From positions 3,224,001 through 3,288,000 of the forward strand of contig CP065366.1 of assembly GCA_023206055.1 (NCBI GenBank): a stretch of 64,000 nucleotides of DNA. Reading direction: 5' to 3'. Under the pieces are notes generated by a model that was not told where the DNA came from, made no database searches, and saw nothing but the letters and a program-made list of their open reading frames with translations. This document shows positions 16,902 through 26,351 of the stretch, in pieces. The DNA comes from Vibrio cyclitrophicus. Its GTDB lineage: Bacteria > Pseudomonadota > Gammaproteobacteria > Enterobacterales > Vibrionaceae. Positions within the stretch are counted from its first letter, which is position 1. Every line of letters begins with the position of its first letter. The translations under genes were made by a program, and so were the position numbers.

Positions 16902-18257
16902 ATGGCAGAGCAATTAGAATTCGACCAAGCTCACCAAACCCTCCAAGAAGTCAGCGAAGCCCTAGAAAACGGCCGATTTGTTCACGTACGCCGACAACTT
17001 CAGGACATGGAACCTGAAGATATTGCACATCTTTTAGAAGCCTCTCCTCGCAAAAGTCGTGATGTACTCTGGCAACTCACCGATCCTGAAGACTACGGTG
17101 AAATTCTTGATGAGCTAAACGAAGACGTCAAAGATGCTCTTGTGTCAAAAATGGCACCAGAAACCTTGGCAGAAGCAACCGAAGGTATGGAAACCGATGA
17201 CGTCGCGTACGTACTTCGAAGCCTACCCGACGATGTTTCTCGCGAAGTCCTTTCTCAAATGGACTCCGTTGATCGTGCTTTAGTTGAAACGGCACTATCG
17301 TACCCTGAAGATTCAGCGGGTGCGTTAATGAACACCGACGTAATCACGATCCGTGGTGATGTCGATGTTGAGGTCGTCCTGCGTTATTTACGTATGCGTG
17401 GTGAATTACCTGACGCTACCGATGCATTGTATGTTATCGACGATGATGAACGCCTCATTGGCAACTTATCGCTCAGCACACTGATTACGACTCAACCCGA
17501 TGTTTCGGTTTCCGAAGTGATGGAAGATGCAGACGAAGCGATCGCTGTTGAAACCAGCGCCTCTGATATCGCTAGCCTATTCGAACGACGTAATTGGGTT
17601 TCGGCTCCAGTGGTCGATAGTAATCAACATCTTGTCGGTCGTATCACTATCGATGACGTGGTTGATGTTATCCGTGAAGATGCTGAACACTCGATGATGA
17701 GCATGGCGGGTATGGACGATGACGAAGATACCTTCGCTCCGGTCGTCAAATCCGCTCGCCGCCGTAGTGTGTGGTTAGGTGCAAATGTTTTGGCAGCACT
17801 CGCTGCAGCGTCTGTATCTAACATGTTTGAGGCGACACTGAATGAAATGGCAGCCATCGCTGTTTTGATGACCATCGTACCATCTATGGGCGGTGTTGCC
17901 GGTAACCAAACCGTCGCTCTGGTTATTCGTGGTTTAGCACTTGGTCACATCGGTGACAGTAACAAACGCGAACTACTCCTCAAAGAAGCCTCTATCGGCT
18001 TCCTTAACGGCATTCTATGGGCCGTTATCATTGGTGGTATCGTGGTGGCTTGGAAAGGTAATTGGATCTTGGGAGGCATCATCTCAGCAGCGATGATGAC
18101 GAACTTGATTGTCGCGGGTATTGCAGGTGTAACCATTCCAGTGATGCTGAAGAAAATGAATATCGACCCAGCACTTGCTGGCGGTATGGCTCTCACCACG
18201 GTAACCGATGTGATTGGCCTATCGGTATTCTTAGGCTTAGCCACCATACTTATCTAG
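16902..18257 (+). CDS. mgtE: MgtE magnesium transporter
   Basis: MgtE is a Mg2+-gated magnesium channel of the inner membrane. The 451-residue protein shows the full family order: an acidic MgtE N-domain (residues about 30-130), two CBS domains (about 140-255, with DDEDTF at the plug-helix end) and a C-terminal membrane domain of about five helices. The pore-helix signature PSMGGVAGNQTVALVIRG lies near residue 330 and the acidic NIDPALAGG near residue 425. RBS GGAGGAAA is strong. The family is homodimeric, and the acidic cytosolic domain acts as the magnesium sensor. I see no M-box riboswitch in its 147-bp upstream region. Confidence 0.95.
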   Translation: MAEQLEFDQAHQTLQEVSEALENGRFVHVRRQLQDMEPEDIAHLLEASPRKSRDVLWQLTDPEDYGEILDELNEDVKDALVSKMAPETLAEATEGMETDDVAYVLRSLPDDVSREVLSQMDSVDRALVETALSYPEDSAGALMNTDVITIRGDVDVEVVLRYLRMRGELPDATDALYVIDDDERLIGNLSLSTLITTQPDVSVSEVMEDADEAIAVETSASDIASLFERRNWVSAPVVDSNQHLVGRITIDDVVDVIREDAEHSMMSMAGMDDDEDTFAPVVKSARRRSVWLGANVLAALAAASVSNMFEATLNEMAAIAVLMTIVPSMGGVAGNQTVALVIRGLALGHIGDSNKRELLLKEASIGFLNGILWAVIIGGIVVAWKGNWILGGIISAAMMTNLIVAGIAGVTIPVMLKKMNIDPALAGGMALTTVTDVIGLSVFLGLATILI

Positions 18258-18281
18258 CTTGATTACCGACTCGGTAAATAC

Positions 18282-18310
18282 AAAGAGGGAGCCATTGGCT
18301 CCCTTTTTTA
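18282..18310 (+). terminator. Terminator after mgtE
   Basis: AAAGAGGGAGCCattGGCTCCCTTTTTTA is a compact GC stem with a six-T tail, 25 bases after the mgtE stop. On its far side (18311-18360) lie overlapping inverted repeats built from AGGTTTAAA and ATGAGATTTAA, which could form alternative hairpins at the end of the convergent pmbA transcript. Confidence 0.9.
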
Positions 18311-18371
18311 ATACATGAGATTTAAGCTTTAGGTTTAAATCTCATGTTTAAACCTAAGCAAATTAAGCAAA

Positions 18372-19715
18372 TCACTCACCTGCGACTTTCATCGACTCAA
18401 GCAAGATAGAACCGGTTTGAATTTGCGAACGTGTTTCAACGTCATTACCTACCGCTACAATCTGAGTGAACATGTCTTTTAGATTGCCAGCGATCGTCAC
18501 TTCCGATACTGGATATTGGATCTCTCCGTTCTCAACCCAGAAACCCGCAGCGCCACGAGAGTAATCACCCGTTACGGTATTAACGCCTTGGCCCATCACT
18601 TCAGTCACTAGGAAACCTGTACCCAACTCTTTTAGCATTTGCTCAAAATTTTGACCGGTAGATTTAACGAACCAGTTATGGATACCACCGGCATGGCCCG
18701 TTGGTTTCATTTCCATCTTACGTGCTGCATAACTAGTAAGAAGGTAAGTTGCTAACACGCCATCCGTGATAATTTCACGATCTTGAGTGTAAACACCTTC
18801 GCTATCAAACGGGCTTGAAGCCAAACCACGTAGGATATGTGGACGCTCAGAGATATTGAACCAATCTGGCAGGATTTTCTGACCTAGGTGATCCAATAAG
18901 AACGAAGATTTACGGTAAAGGTTACCACCGCTAATTGCCATCACAAGGTGGCCAATTAGGCCTGTAGCGACGTCGTTAGCGAACATGATTGGGTATTGAC
19001 CAGTTGGAAGCTTCTTCGCATCCAAACGGCTTACAGTCTTTTCTGCAGCTTCTTGACCAACACGTTCAGGCGTCCAGAGCTCGTCACGATGACGTGCAAC
19101 GGTGTAGCTGTAATCTCGTTCCATTTCACCGTTGGCGCCTTGTCCAATCACACAGCAGCTCGTGCTATGGCGGCTTGAAGCGTAGCTTGCTAGTAAGCCA
19201 TGGCTATTACCATAAACCTTAACGCCATAATGGCTGTCGTAGCTTGCGCCATCACTCTGCTTGATCTTGTCGCTATAAGCTAACGCTTGCTTCTCAGCAG
19301 CAATCGCAATCTCAGCGGCATAGTCTGGATTCGGCTCATCAGGGTGAAAAAGATCCAAATCAGGAATTTCTTTCACCATATATTCTTTAGGTGCTGGACC
19401 TGCAAACGGGTCTTCCGAAGTGTATTGAGCAATATCAAGCGCGGCTGCGACGGTTTGAGCAATCGCCTTCTCGCTCAGATCAGATGTAGATGCGCTGCCT
19501 TTCTTCTGGCTGCGGTAAACAGTAATGCCTAGAGCACCATCACTATTAAATTCAACGTTTTCCACTTCACACATACGTGTTGAAACACTTAAACCCGTTG
19601 ACTTAGTAATAGCGACCTCAGCTGCGTCTGCACTCACTGATGCCATATCCAACGCTTTAGCTACTGCGGCTTCTAGCTCAACTCTTTGTTGGGCGACTTG
19701 CTGTTTTACATCCAT
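18372..19715 (-). CDS. pmbA: Metalloprotease PmbA (TldE)
   Basis: PmbA/TldE is the non-catalytic partner of TldD. The TldD-TldE heterodimer degrades unfolded peptides and matures modified peptides such as microcin B17, and it affects CcdA antitoxin stability in E. coli. The 447-residue product matches the U62 family in length and motifs (SVSTRMCEVENVEF near residue 50; NWFVKSTGQ and GYSRGA-like TGDYSRGAAGFWVENG near residues 395-410). The HExxxH zinc motif belongs to TldD and is absent here, as expected for TldE. It is divergent from darP, as in E. coli. Confidence 0.94.
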   Translation of the reverse strand: MDVKQQVAQQRVELEAAVAKALDMASVSADAAEVAITKSTGLSVSTRMCEVENVEFNSDGALGITVYRSQKKGSASTSDLSEKAIAQTVAAALDIAQYTSEDPFAGPAPKEYMVKEIPDLDLFHPDEPNPDYAAEIAIAAEKQALAYSDKIKQSDGASYDSHYGVKVYGNSHGLLASYASSRHSTSCCVIGQGANGEMERDYSYTVARHRDELWTPERVGQEAAEKTVSRLDAKKLPTGQYPIMFANDVATGLIGHLVMAISGGNLYRKSSFLLDHLGQKILPDWFNISERPHILRGLASSPFDSEGVYTQDREIITDGVLATYLLTSYAARKMEMKPTGHAGGIHNWFVKSTGQNFEQMLKELGTGFLVTEVMGQGVNTVTGDYSRGAAGFWVENGEIQYPVSEVTIAGNLKDMFTQIVAVGNDVETRSQIQTGSILLESMKVAGE

Positions 19716-19833
19716 ATCTATTCTAATTTTTTAGGTCAATATTACGTAGGATAACAAGAATTTCGCTTTCTCCCCAAGATTCTTGCTAAAATAGGCAATA
19801 TATTCGTTTGAGATAGTGACATAGGCAGAAAAG

Positions 19834-20358
19834 ATGGCTCGCAAAAACCAAAAAGCCCCATGGGAACCAGAAGAAGAAATCATCTGGGTAAGTAAGACAG
19901 AAATGAAAACGGACATGGATGCCCTGCAAAAGCTGGGAGAAGAGCTTGTTGGTCTAAAGCCTTCTGTATTAGACAAATTTCCGCTGTCTGAAGATTTGGC
20001 ACAAGCGATTAAAGATGCACAACGCTTTAAAAATGAAGCGAAGCGTCGTCAACTTCAATACATTGGTAAGGTAATGCGCAATGTCGATCCTGAGCCAATT
20101 CAAGCGGCTTTGGATAAAGTACGTAACAAACACTCACAAGCAACAGCTGAACTACATAAGCTTGAGCAACTGCGTGACCGTGTTGTAGCTGAAGGCGATG
20201 CTGCCATTTCAGACGTGATGGATATGTACCCTGAAGCAGACCGTCAACGTCTTCGTCAGCTCGCTCGTCAAGCTAACAAAGAGAAAGCGGCAAATAAACC
20301 TGCTAAGTCTTCTCGTGAAATCTTCCAAATCTTAAAAGAGCTAAAGCTAGGCGACTAA
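19834..20358 (+). CDS. darP: Dual-action ribosomal maturation protein DarP (YjgA)
   Basis: DarP (formerly YjgA, DUF615) associates with late 50S precursors and assists peptidyl-transferase-centre maturation in E. coli. The 174-residue protein is highly charged and predicted all-helical, with the family segments EIIWVSKTEMKTDMDALQKL (residues 12-31) and RQLQYIGKVMRNVDPEPIQ (residues 68-86). It lies divergent from pmbA, exactly the E. coli arrangement. A bidirectional terminator follows. Confidence 0.93.
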   Translation: MARKNQKAPWEPEEEIIWVSKTEMKTDMDALQKLGEELVGLKPSVLDKFPLSEDLAQAIKDAQRFKNEAKRRQLQYIGKVMRNVDPEPIQAALDKVRNKHSQATAELHKLEQLRDRVVAEGDAAISDVMDMYPEADRQRLRQLARQANKEKAANKPAKSSREIFQILKELKLGD

Positions 20359-20389
20359 TTTTTGCCTCCCTTTACTCAGAAAGATAATA

Positions 20390-20418
20390 AAAGACCTAGC
20401 ACATGCTAGGTCTTTTTG
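20390..20418. terminator. Bidirectional terminator between darP and thiQ
   Basis: AAAGACCTAGCacatGCTAGGTCTTTTTG is a perfect 11-bp stem with A and T tracts on either side, placed between the convergent darP (+) and thiQ (-) genes. Confidence 0.92.
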
Positions 20419-20449
20419 TATTCGACGCTCTCAATATCGAGCTCAGTCG

Positions 20450-21157
20450 TTATTCTCCGGCTCGAACAAATGAACTCAATTCGCCTTGTGGATGCTCGAC
20501 AGTTAGCGCATCAATCGAGTCTTCGACTAAAACCTTACCCAATGCCACAAACACAAACTTGTTCGCGATACTGCGCGCATCGCCTAAGTGATGCGTCACC
20601 ATCAAAACAGTAATGTTTCGCTCTGCTGCTAATCGCTTAACTAAGCTCAGCATCTCTTCACGAAGCAAAGGATCAAGCGCTGAAAAGGGCTCATCAAGCA
20701 GCCAAATATCATGCGGCTGTACAAAACATCGAGCTAGCGCAACACGCTGACGTTGCCCCCCCGATAAATGCTCAGGCAATCTATCCAAATACTCCGCGAC
20801 CCCAACTTGTGCAGCTGCTTGCTCAACTTCGAGCTTTTGGGTTGCGGTAAGCTTTAAACCTGGATGCAGCCCTAAACCAATATTTTCACGCACCGTGAGG
20901 TGAGCAAATAGATTGTGTTCTTGGAACAACATCGCCAGCGGACGTTGATGTGCTTCTTTGCCAATCAGAGATTGCCCTGCCATCGAGATCTCACCCGATG
21001 TCGGCTCAATAAACCCAGCAACCAATGCAAGCAGCGTTGATTTACCCGCACCACTTGGTCCCATCAGAGCAACAATATCGCCCTGCTCTGCTTGGAAATC
21101 AAAACGAAACAACTCTTGGTGATAGTGGTAATCCACATCTTTCATCACTAACATCAT
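20450..21157 (-). CDS. thiQ: Thiamine ABC transporter ATP-binding protein
   Basis: ThiQ energises uptake of thiamine, thiamine phosphate and TPP with ThiB and ThiP. The 235-residue ATPase has Walker A GPSGAGKSTLL (near residue 32), Q-loop MLFQEHNLF (near 76), signature LSGGQRQRVALARC (near 128) and Walker B IWLLDEPFSALDP (near 148). The start ATG overlaps the thiP stop as ATGA. It is the last gene of the riboswitch-controlled thiBPQ unit. Confidence 0.94.
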   Translation of the reverse strand: MMLVMKDVDYHYHQELFRFDFQAEQGDIVALMGPSGAGKSTLLALVAGFIEPTSGEISMAGQSLIGKEAHQRPLAMLFQEHNLFAHLTVRENIGLGLHPGLKLTATQKLEVEQAAAQVGVAEYLDRLPEHLSGGQRQRVALARCFVQPHDIWLLDEPFSALDPLLREEMLSLVKRLAAERNITVLMVTHHLGDARSIANKFVFVALGKVLVEDSIDALTVEHPQGELSSFVRAGE

Positions 21158-22767
21158 CGGTTCCTTAAGTCTTTAGCATGGAGATTTGAGGTTCGAGTAA
21201 ATAAAAATTCAATCAGACTAAAGCTGCCCACACTCAACAACAGCAGACTGACCGAAACAACGGCTGCGGCTTCCATCTGATAGCTGCCTAGCAATTGGAA
21301 TAGATACAAAGGTAATGTTCTAAAGTCTTGGCTACCAAATAAGGCAATCGCACTTAAATCTCCCATCGCAAGCATAAAGCTTATTGAGAAAGCCTGCGCC
21401 ATTGGTTTACGTAGCGCACGCCACTCTACCAGCCTAAAGCGAGTGAATCCTGTCATTCCTAAGCTTGCACACACATACTGATACTGCAGAGAAAGATGCA
21501 ACATAGGTTGAGCCAAGGTTTTAATCACGTAAGGCAGCGCCATCAAGCTGTTTACGGCAATCACAATAAAGAAAGCCAAGCTGAACACATCGGTAAACGA
21601 GCGCAGTAATAAGAACAGGCCAGTACTTATCACCAAGCCCGGCGTCACCAAGATGATAGTGCCAATCAGCTCTATCTTATCTGATCTAAAGTTCTTGTTC
21701 TGCAAACGCCATGCGCGACTGGTTAGCAGGATCGCGATACCAATACCAACGGCGATAATACTTGCGAGGGAAGCAACACGAACCGAGGTCATTAACGCTG
21801 CCCAAAATGGCTCACTGCTCAGTACAGTGAACGCCTGAGAGTTAATACCACTTAAAATAACCATGGCTAATGGCGGTAATACCAGCATTGAGACTATGAT
21901 GATCCAAAAGCTATCCCAAGCTTTTGACCACCAGCTGTCCTTAACCAAATACTTCTCTTCCGACAGCTGACTAGCCGTCACAGATATAGGCTTAGACAAA
22001 CGCTGAATACTCACAGCTAATACGCCACATAACAGCATTTGCCATATCGCGAGTAACGCGCCAGCTTGCAGGTCAAAGTCGAATTTGATTGCTTGATAGA
22101 TGGCTAGCTCAATGGTAGTTGATTTCGGGCCACCACCTAGCGCCATCACGGTTGCAAAGCTGGTGAAGCACAACATGAAGACCAAACCACAAACATGTGG
22201 CAGTTGTTGCCGTAAACGAGGCCATTCAACCCATTTAAATTTATTCCAATGACTCATACCTAAATGAGCACATAGCTTGTGTTGCTCGGCAGGCACCGTA
22301 TCTAAGGCTTGTAAAAGTAAGCGACTGGCATAAGGCAAGTTAAAGAAAACGTGCGCCAGCAAAATGCCATTCAATCCATAGATTGAGAATGGCAGTTCAA
22401 TATCGAAGTTCGCCAAAAACTTAGCTAACCAACCACTATTGCCATAGATAGCCAGCAAGCCAAATACACCGACTAACACGGGCAGGACTAAGGTCGACGC
22501 GAACAGCCTTAACAACAAAGCGCGTCCAAAAAATTGCCTACGACACAGCGCATGAGCAATAGGTATAGCAAAGCCAACACTCAGCACCGTTGAGAATGTC
22601 GCTTGATAAAAGCTGAATTTCGTTACATGCCAATAGTAGGGATCTGACCATACTTGGCTGATATCAAGAGAAGGGGCATTGCTAAGCAATGCCCCAACTG
22701 CTGAAACCACGAAGGCGGTAATGAGTATCGCAACCCAAATCCCAACCTTAGGTGTTTTCTTTATCAT
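21154..22767 (-). CDS. thiP: Thiamine ABC transporter permease
   Basis: ThiP is the inner-membrane permease for thiamine. The 537-residue protein is a fused double permease with about twelve membrane helices. Each half carries an EAA-type coupling loop (RLRQQLPHVCGLVFMLCF near residue 185 and EWRALRKPMAQAFSISFMLA near residue 450), which is normal for ThiP. A charged linker near residue 265-285 separates the halves. It overlaps thiQ by four bases and is separated from thiB by an 84-bp spacer holding a hairpin. Confidence 0.94.
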   Translation of the reverse strand: MIKKTPKVGIWVAILITAFVVSAVGALLSNAPSLDISQVWSDPYYWHVTKFSFYQATFSTVLSVGFAIPIAHALCRRQFFGRALLLRLFASTLVLPVLVGVFGLLAIYGNSGWLAKFLANFDIELPFSIYGLNGILLAHVFFNLPYASRLLLQALDTVPAEQHKLCAHLGMSHWNKFKWVEWPRLRQQLPHVCGLVFMLCFTSFATVMALGGGPKSTTIELAIYQAIKFDFDLQAGALLAIWQMLLCGVLAVSIQRLSKPISVTASQLSEEKYLVKDSWWSKAWDSFWIIIVSMLVLPPLAMVILSGINSQAFTVLSSEPFWAALMTSVRVASLASIIAVGIGIAILLTSRAWRLQNKNFRSDKIELIGTIILVTPGLVISTGLFLLLRSFTDVFSLAFFIVIAVNSLMALPYVIKTLAQPMLHLSLQYQYVCASLGMTGFTRFRLVEWRALRKPMAQAFSISFMLAMGDLSAIALFGSQDFRTLPLYLFQLLGSYQMEAAAVVSVSLLLLSVGSFSLIEFLFTRTSNLHAKDLRNR

Positions 22768-22789
22768 AAATTGATTTTTTACCGTAAAT

Positions 22790-22817
22790 GGTTCACTCCA
22801 AACATCATGGATGAACC
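22790..22817 (-). terminator. Intercistronic hairpin between thiB and thiP
   Basis: On the minus strand GGTTCATCC and GGAGTGAACC pair around a nine-base loop, in the 84-bp gap after thiB. There is no long T tract, so it is more likely a partial terminator or a 3'-end stabiliser of the thiB message than a full stop. This would give more binding protein than permease. Confidence 0.45.
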
Positions 22818-22851
22818 TTTAAATACAGAAAGCTAATTTTTTGAAAATACG

Positions 22852-23844
22852 TTAAAAAGTAAGTGCACTCTGCCATTCACGAATCCAAGGCTTACGCTTC
22901 TCAGCGATCTCTTCAGAGCTAAAGCTCAACGCTTTCTGCGGTACTGTTAACTGCTCAAAGCCTTTTGGTAACTCGACAGCCGTTACTGGGTACATCCAGT
23001 TACCCGTTGGCATCGCCGATTGGAACTCATCACTTAAGATAAATGCCATAAATTCATCAGCCAGCTTTTCGTTCTTGCTGCCTTTAACCTTAGCGGCTAC
23101 TTCCACCTGAGTGTAATGTCCTTCTTCGAAGCTTGCTGCTGCGTACTTAGAATCGTTCTCAGCAATAATGTGGTAAGCCGGAGACGTTGTGTAAGACAAC
23201 ACTAAATCCGACTCGCCTTCTAAGAACATAGAGTAAGCTTCAGACCAGCCTTTGGTTACCGTCACTGTTTTCTGAGCAAGCTTCTTCCATGCTGTTGTCG
23301 CTTCATCACCGTATACCGACTTCATCCAAAGCATCATGCCTTGGCCTGGTGTTGATGTACGAGGGTCTTGGTAAATAACCTTTAAATCATCACGCTGCTC
23401 AACCAGTTCTTTCAAGCTCTTCGGCGGGTTTACCAGTTTCTCTTTGTTGTAAACAAAAGCAAAGTAGCCAAAGTCATAGGGTACAAAAGTGCTGTCGTTC
23501 CAACCATTAGGAAGCGTTACTGATGAAGTATCAACATTATGCTCAGCCAATAAGCCCGTCGCTTTCGCTTCAGCCATCAGATTATTGTCGAGACCTAGCA
23601 AGATATCAGCTTTGCTGTTGCCGCCTTCAAGACGTAAACGGTTCAGGATAGACACGCCATCTTCTAGCGCGACAAAATTCACATCACAGCCACACTTTTC
23701 TTCAAATGCTTTTTCGACGGCAGGACGAGGGCCCCAATCCGCAGCAAAAGAGTCATAAGTGTATACGGTCAAAGTGTTGTCTGCAGCAAAGGCAGAAAAT
23801 GAGATAGCTGTTGTTACAGCGAGGGTAGTTAATGTGAATTTCAC
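22852..23844 (-). CDS. thiB: Thiamine-binding periplasmic protein
   Basis: ThiB (TbpA) captures thiamine and its phosphates in the periplasm and delivers them to ThiPQ. The 330-residue precursor begins with a typical signal peptide (charged start, hydrophobic core, cleavage after SAFA near residue 20). The mature part begins DNTLTVYTYDSFAADWGP, the standard ThiB opening. Two cysteines close to each other (KCGCDVNF near residue 53) are also known in E. coli ThiB. It is first in the operon, directly after the TPP riboswitch. Confidence 0.95.
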   Translation of the reverse strand: MKFTLTTLAVTTAISFSAFAADNTLTVYTYDSFAADWGPRPAVEKAFEEKCGCDVNFVALEDGVSILNRLRLEGGNSKADILLGLDNNLMAEAKATGLLAEHNVDTSSVTLPNGWNDSTFVPYDFGYFAFVYNKEKLVNPPKSLKELVEQRDDLKVIYQDPRTSTPGQGMMLWMKSVYGDEATTAWKKLAQKTVTVTKGWSEAYSMFLEGESDLVLSYTTSPAYHIIAENDSKYAAASFEEGHYTQVEVAAKVKGSKNEKLADEFMAFILSDEFQSAMPTGNWMYPVTAVELPKGFEQLTVPQKALSFSSEEIAEKRKPWIREWQSALTF

Positions 23845-23901
23845 TGGACGCTCTCCATGGTCTGAGCGGCACAGGTTTGAGGGAGGAGAACGGTAGAAGT
23901 T

Positions 23902-24012
23902 GTTCCTAACTCAATTCCTACGCCAGCATTATCTGGTTCAGGTTTACGGGTCCCAAGCACTTGCTTGATCTCAGCTCGCATTCATTATTTGAATGGTTCG
24001 CTCCCCGATGAG
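23902..24012 (-). promoter_or_regulatory. TPP riboswitch (thi box) upstream of thiBPQ
   Basis: On the minus strand the element reads, in order: the P1 side CTCATCGGGGAGC, the pyrimidine-sensor core GCTGAGAT (around 23966-23973), GGGACCC, then CCTGAACCAGATAATGCTGG and GTAGGAA. These are the conserved TPP-aptamer blocks in the correct order and spacing. It ends about 57 bases before the thiB ATG. The GGAGAG just before thiB could be the Shine-Dalgarno sequestered when ligand binds, which suggests translational control. I did not find a clear terminator, so that mode is less likely. Confidence 0.93.
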
Positions 24013-24060
24013 TGTTCAGAATTGTAATTCGAATTTTAACAATAAGCTATCAAGTTTGGA

Positions 24061-24684
24061 TCAATTACGTTGATCGTAACCCCAACGTGGCACTAAACCC
24101 TGTTCGATACTAAGATGATCCAGAATGCGCGCCACCATAAAATCGACCAGATCTTCGATCGACTTAGGTTGGTGATAAAAACCCGGAGCTGCAGGCATGA
24201 TCGTCACGCCCATGGTCGAGAGTTTGTGCATGTTCTCTAAGTGCAACGTAGAAAATGGCGTCTCACGAACCACCAACAACAGCTGGCCTCGCTCTTTCAT
24301 AACCACGTCTGCTGCTCGCTCGATCAGGTTATCTGATAGGCCATGAGCAATTGACGCCAAGCTTCCTGCAGAACATGGGCACACCACCATCTGCTTCGGT
24401 GCTGCTGAACCAGAGGCAACCGGTGAGAACCAATCATCTTTGCCACACACCACCAGCTTTTCAGGGTCGCAATCTAAATGCTTAACCAAGGCTTGTTTCG
24501 CCGCATCCGGCCCAGCAGGTAACTTAAGTTCATGCTCGGTCGCCAATACCACTCGCGCTGCCGATGAAATCAGCAAGTAGACCTGATAATCGGCCGCCAA
24601 AAGGCATTCAAGTAAACGCAGGCCATAAGGCGCACCAGATGCGCCTGTGAAAGCAAGAGTTATCGCTTTATCGTGTTTTGTCAT
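24061..24684 (-). CDS. ubiX: Flavin prenyltransferase UbiX
   Basis: UbiX joins a dimethylallyl group to FMN to make prenylated FMN, the cofactor of the UbiD decarboxylase in ubiquinone synthesis. The 207-residue protein has the flavin-binding start TGASGAPYGLRLLE (residues 14-27), the VVCPCSAGSLASIAHGLSDNLIERAADV stretch around residues 108-135 (quoted here in part) and RETPFSTLHLENM (near residue 154). Length is normal. It lies 38 bases after mpl on the same strand and is probably cotranscribed with it. Confidence 0.94.
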   Translation of the reverse strand: MTKHDKAITLAFTGASGAPYGLRLLECLLAADYQVYLLISSAARVVLATEHELKLPAGPDAAKQALVKHLDCDPEKLVVCGKDDWFSPVASGSAAPKQMVVCPCSAGSLASIAHGLSDNLIERAADVVMKERGQLLLVVRETPFSTLHLENMHKLSTMGVTIMPAAPGFYHQPKSIEDLVDFMVARILDHLSIEQGLVPRWGYDQRN

Positions 24685-24722
24685 GATCTCAGTTACTTCA
24701 AATTATAAGGTCTTGGATTGGG

Positions 24723-26081
24723 TTAACCTTTAAGGGCTAACGCATCCAACAATTTCTGGTGAATACCGCCAAAGCCACCATTACTCATTACCAAGATTTG
24801 GTCACCCGCTTGTGCCTCTGAGACAATTTTAGCAACGAATGCATCCATATCATCACTTACGTGCGCGGGTTGATGACAAGCATCCGCAACATCTTGTACA
24901 GACCAATCAATGTTATCTGGTTGGAATAAGTAAGTGGAATCCGCTTGTTTAAGCGAATCAGCTAAGGTTTCTTTGTGCACACCACGCTTCATAGTGGCAG
25001 AACGAGGCTCTAAAACGGCAATAATTTTTTTCTTGTCGACCTTATTACGTAATCCGCCCAGAGTAAGTTCAATCGCCGTTGGATGATGAGCAAAATCGTC
25101 ATAAACAGACACACCAGCCACCTCGCCTTTAAACTCCAAACGACGCTTAGTATTAATAAAGGTAGCTAACGATTCACAAGCTAGATCTGGTGTCACGCCC
25201 ACGTGTCGTGCTGCAGCTATCGCCATCAAAGCATTATTTACGTTGTGGTCGCCTACCAAATCCCAGTCTACCGTTCCAACAAATTCGCCTTGGAAGTACA
25301 CCTCAAATTTAGAGCCGTCTTTAACTAATTTCTTGGCATCCCAATCACCAAGTTCACCACTCGACTCAGTTTCACTCCAGCAACCACGAGATAGAACATC
25401 TTGAATAGCCGCATCTTGTTTAGGAGAGAAAATACGACCGTTGCTTGGTACTGTACGTATCAAATGATGAAACTGACGCTTAATCGCTTCAAGATCATCG
25501 AAAATGTCAGCATGATCGAACTCTAGATTATTCACCACCAAGGTTCTTGGGTGGTAATGAACAAACTTAGATCGCTTATCGAAAAAAGCACTGTCGTATT
25601 CGTCGGCTTCCACCACGAAGAACATACTTTCACCAAGGCGAGCCGATATACCAAAGTTACCCAATACGCCACCCACTAAGAAGCCTGGCGCATAACCACA
25701 ATCTTCTAAGATCCAAGCCAACATACTTGATGTCGTAGTTTTGCCATGCGTACCCGACACCGCCAGAACCCAACGGTCATGCAGTAGGAATTCTTGCAAC
25801 CATTGCGGGCCAGATGTGTATCTAAGGTTATTATCCAATACATACTCAACGCACGGATTACCACGGCTCATCGCATTGCCGATAACCACTAGGTCCGGCC
25901 TTGGTTCTAATTGGCTCGGGTCGAACCCTTCAATAATTTCAATCCCTTGAGATTCCAACAGCGTGCTCATTGGAGGGTAAACATTCGCGTCACTACCCGT
26001 AACCTTGTGACCTAATTGACGAGCCAATACCGCAGCACCACCCATGAAGGTGCCACAAATTCCTAAGATATGAATATGCAT
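24723..26081 (-). CDS. mpl: UDP-MurNAc:L-Ala-gamma-D-Glu-meso-Dap ligase (murein recycling)
   Basis: Mpl ligates recycled murein tripeptide to UDP-MurNAc, saving three Mur-ligase steps. The 452-residue protein is a Mur ligase. It has an N-terminal Rossmann start (HILGICGTFMGGAAVLARQ), the ATP loop GTHGKTTTSSML (near residue 111), VVEADEYDSAFFD (near residue 158) and DDFAHHPTAI (near residue 330). Length and the N-terminal ICGTFMGG identify Mpl rather than MurC. It is divergent from fbp across a 270-bp gap, as in many gammaproteobacteria. Confidence 0.95.
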   Translation of the reverse strand: MHIHILGICGTFMGGAAVLARQLGHKVTGSDANVYPPMSTLLESQGIEIIEGFDPSQLEPRPDLVVIGNAMSRGNPCVEYVLDNNLRYTSGPQWLQEFLLHDRWVLAVSGTHGKTTTSSMLAWILEDCGYAPGFLVGGVLGNFGISARLGESMFFVVEADEYDSAFFDKRSKFVHYHPRTLVVNNLEFDHADIFDDLEAIKRQFHHLIRTVPSNGRIFSPKQDAAIQDVLSRGCWSETESSGELGDWDAKKLVKDGSKFEVYFQGEFVGTVDWDLVGDHNVNNALMAIAAARHVGVTPDLACESLATFINTKRRLEFKGEVAGVSVYDDFAHHPTAIELTLGGLRNKVDKKKIIAVLEPRSATMKRGVHKETLADSLKQADSTYLFQPDNIDWSVQDVADACHQPAHVSDDMDAFVAKIVSEAQAGDQILVMSNGGFGGIHQKLLDALALKG

Positions 26082-26351
26082 AAATTGCTTCCAAACGCTT
26101 GGCTAAATAAACGATGCCGAATTAAAACGGCTTGCACTCATTATCATTAAATGGCGATTAAAAGCGAGCAGCAATGTAAAACAAATTGAGTCGACATAGT
26201 AAGTGAGATCTGTGTCGCTTAGTTCATTACCATTAAAAAGATCTAACCTTTAGAATTTAGGTAAGCGTCTAGATGAATAAAGCCCACTCAAGAGGCCGAA
26301 TCTACAGTGCTCAAATCCCCCCTAATATTGAGAGAAGTTTAAGGAAATAAC

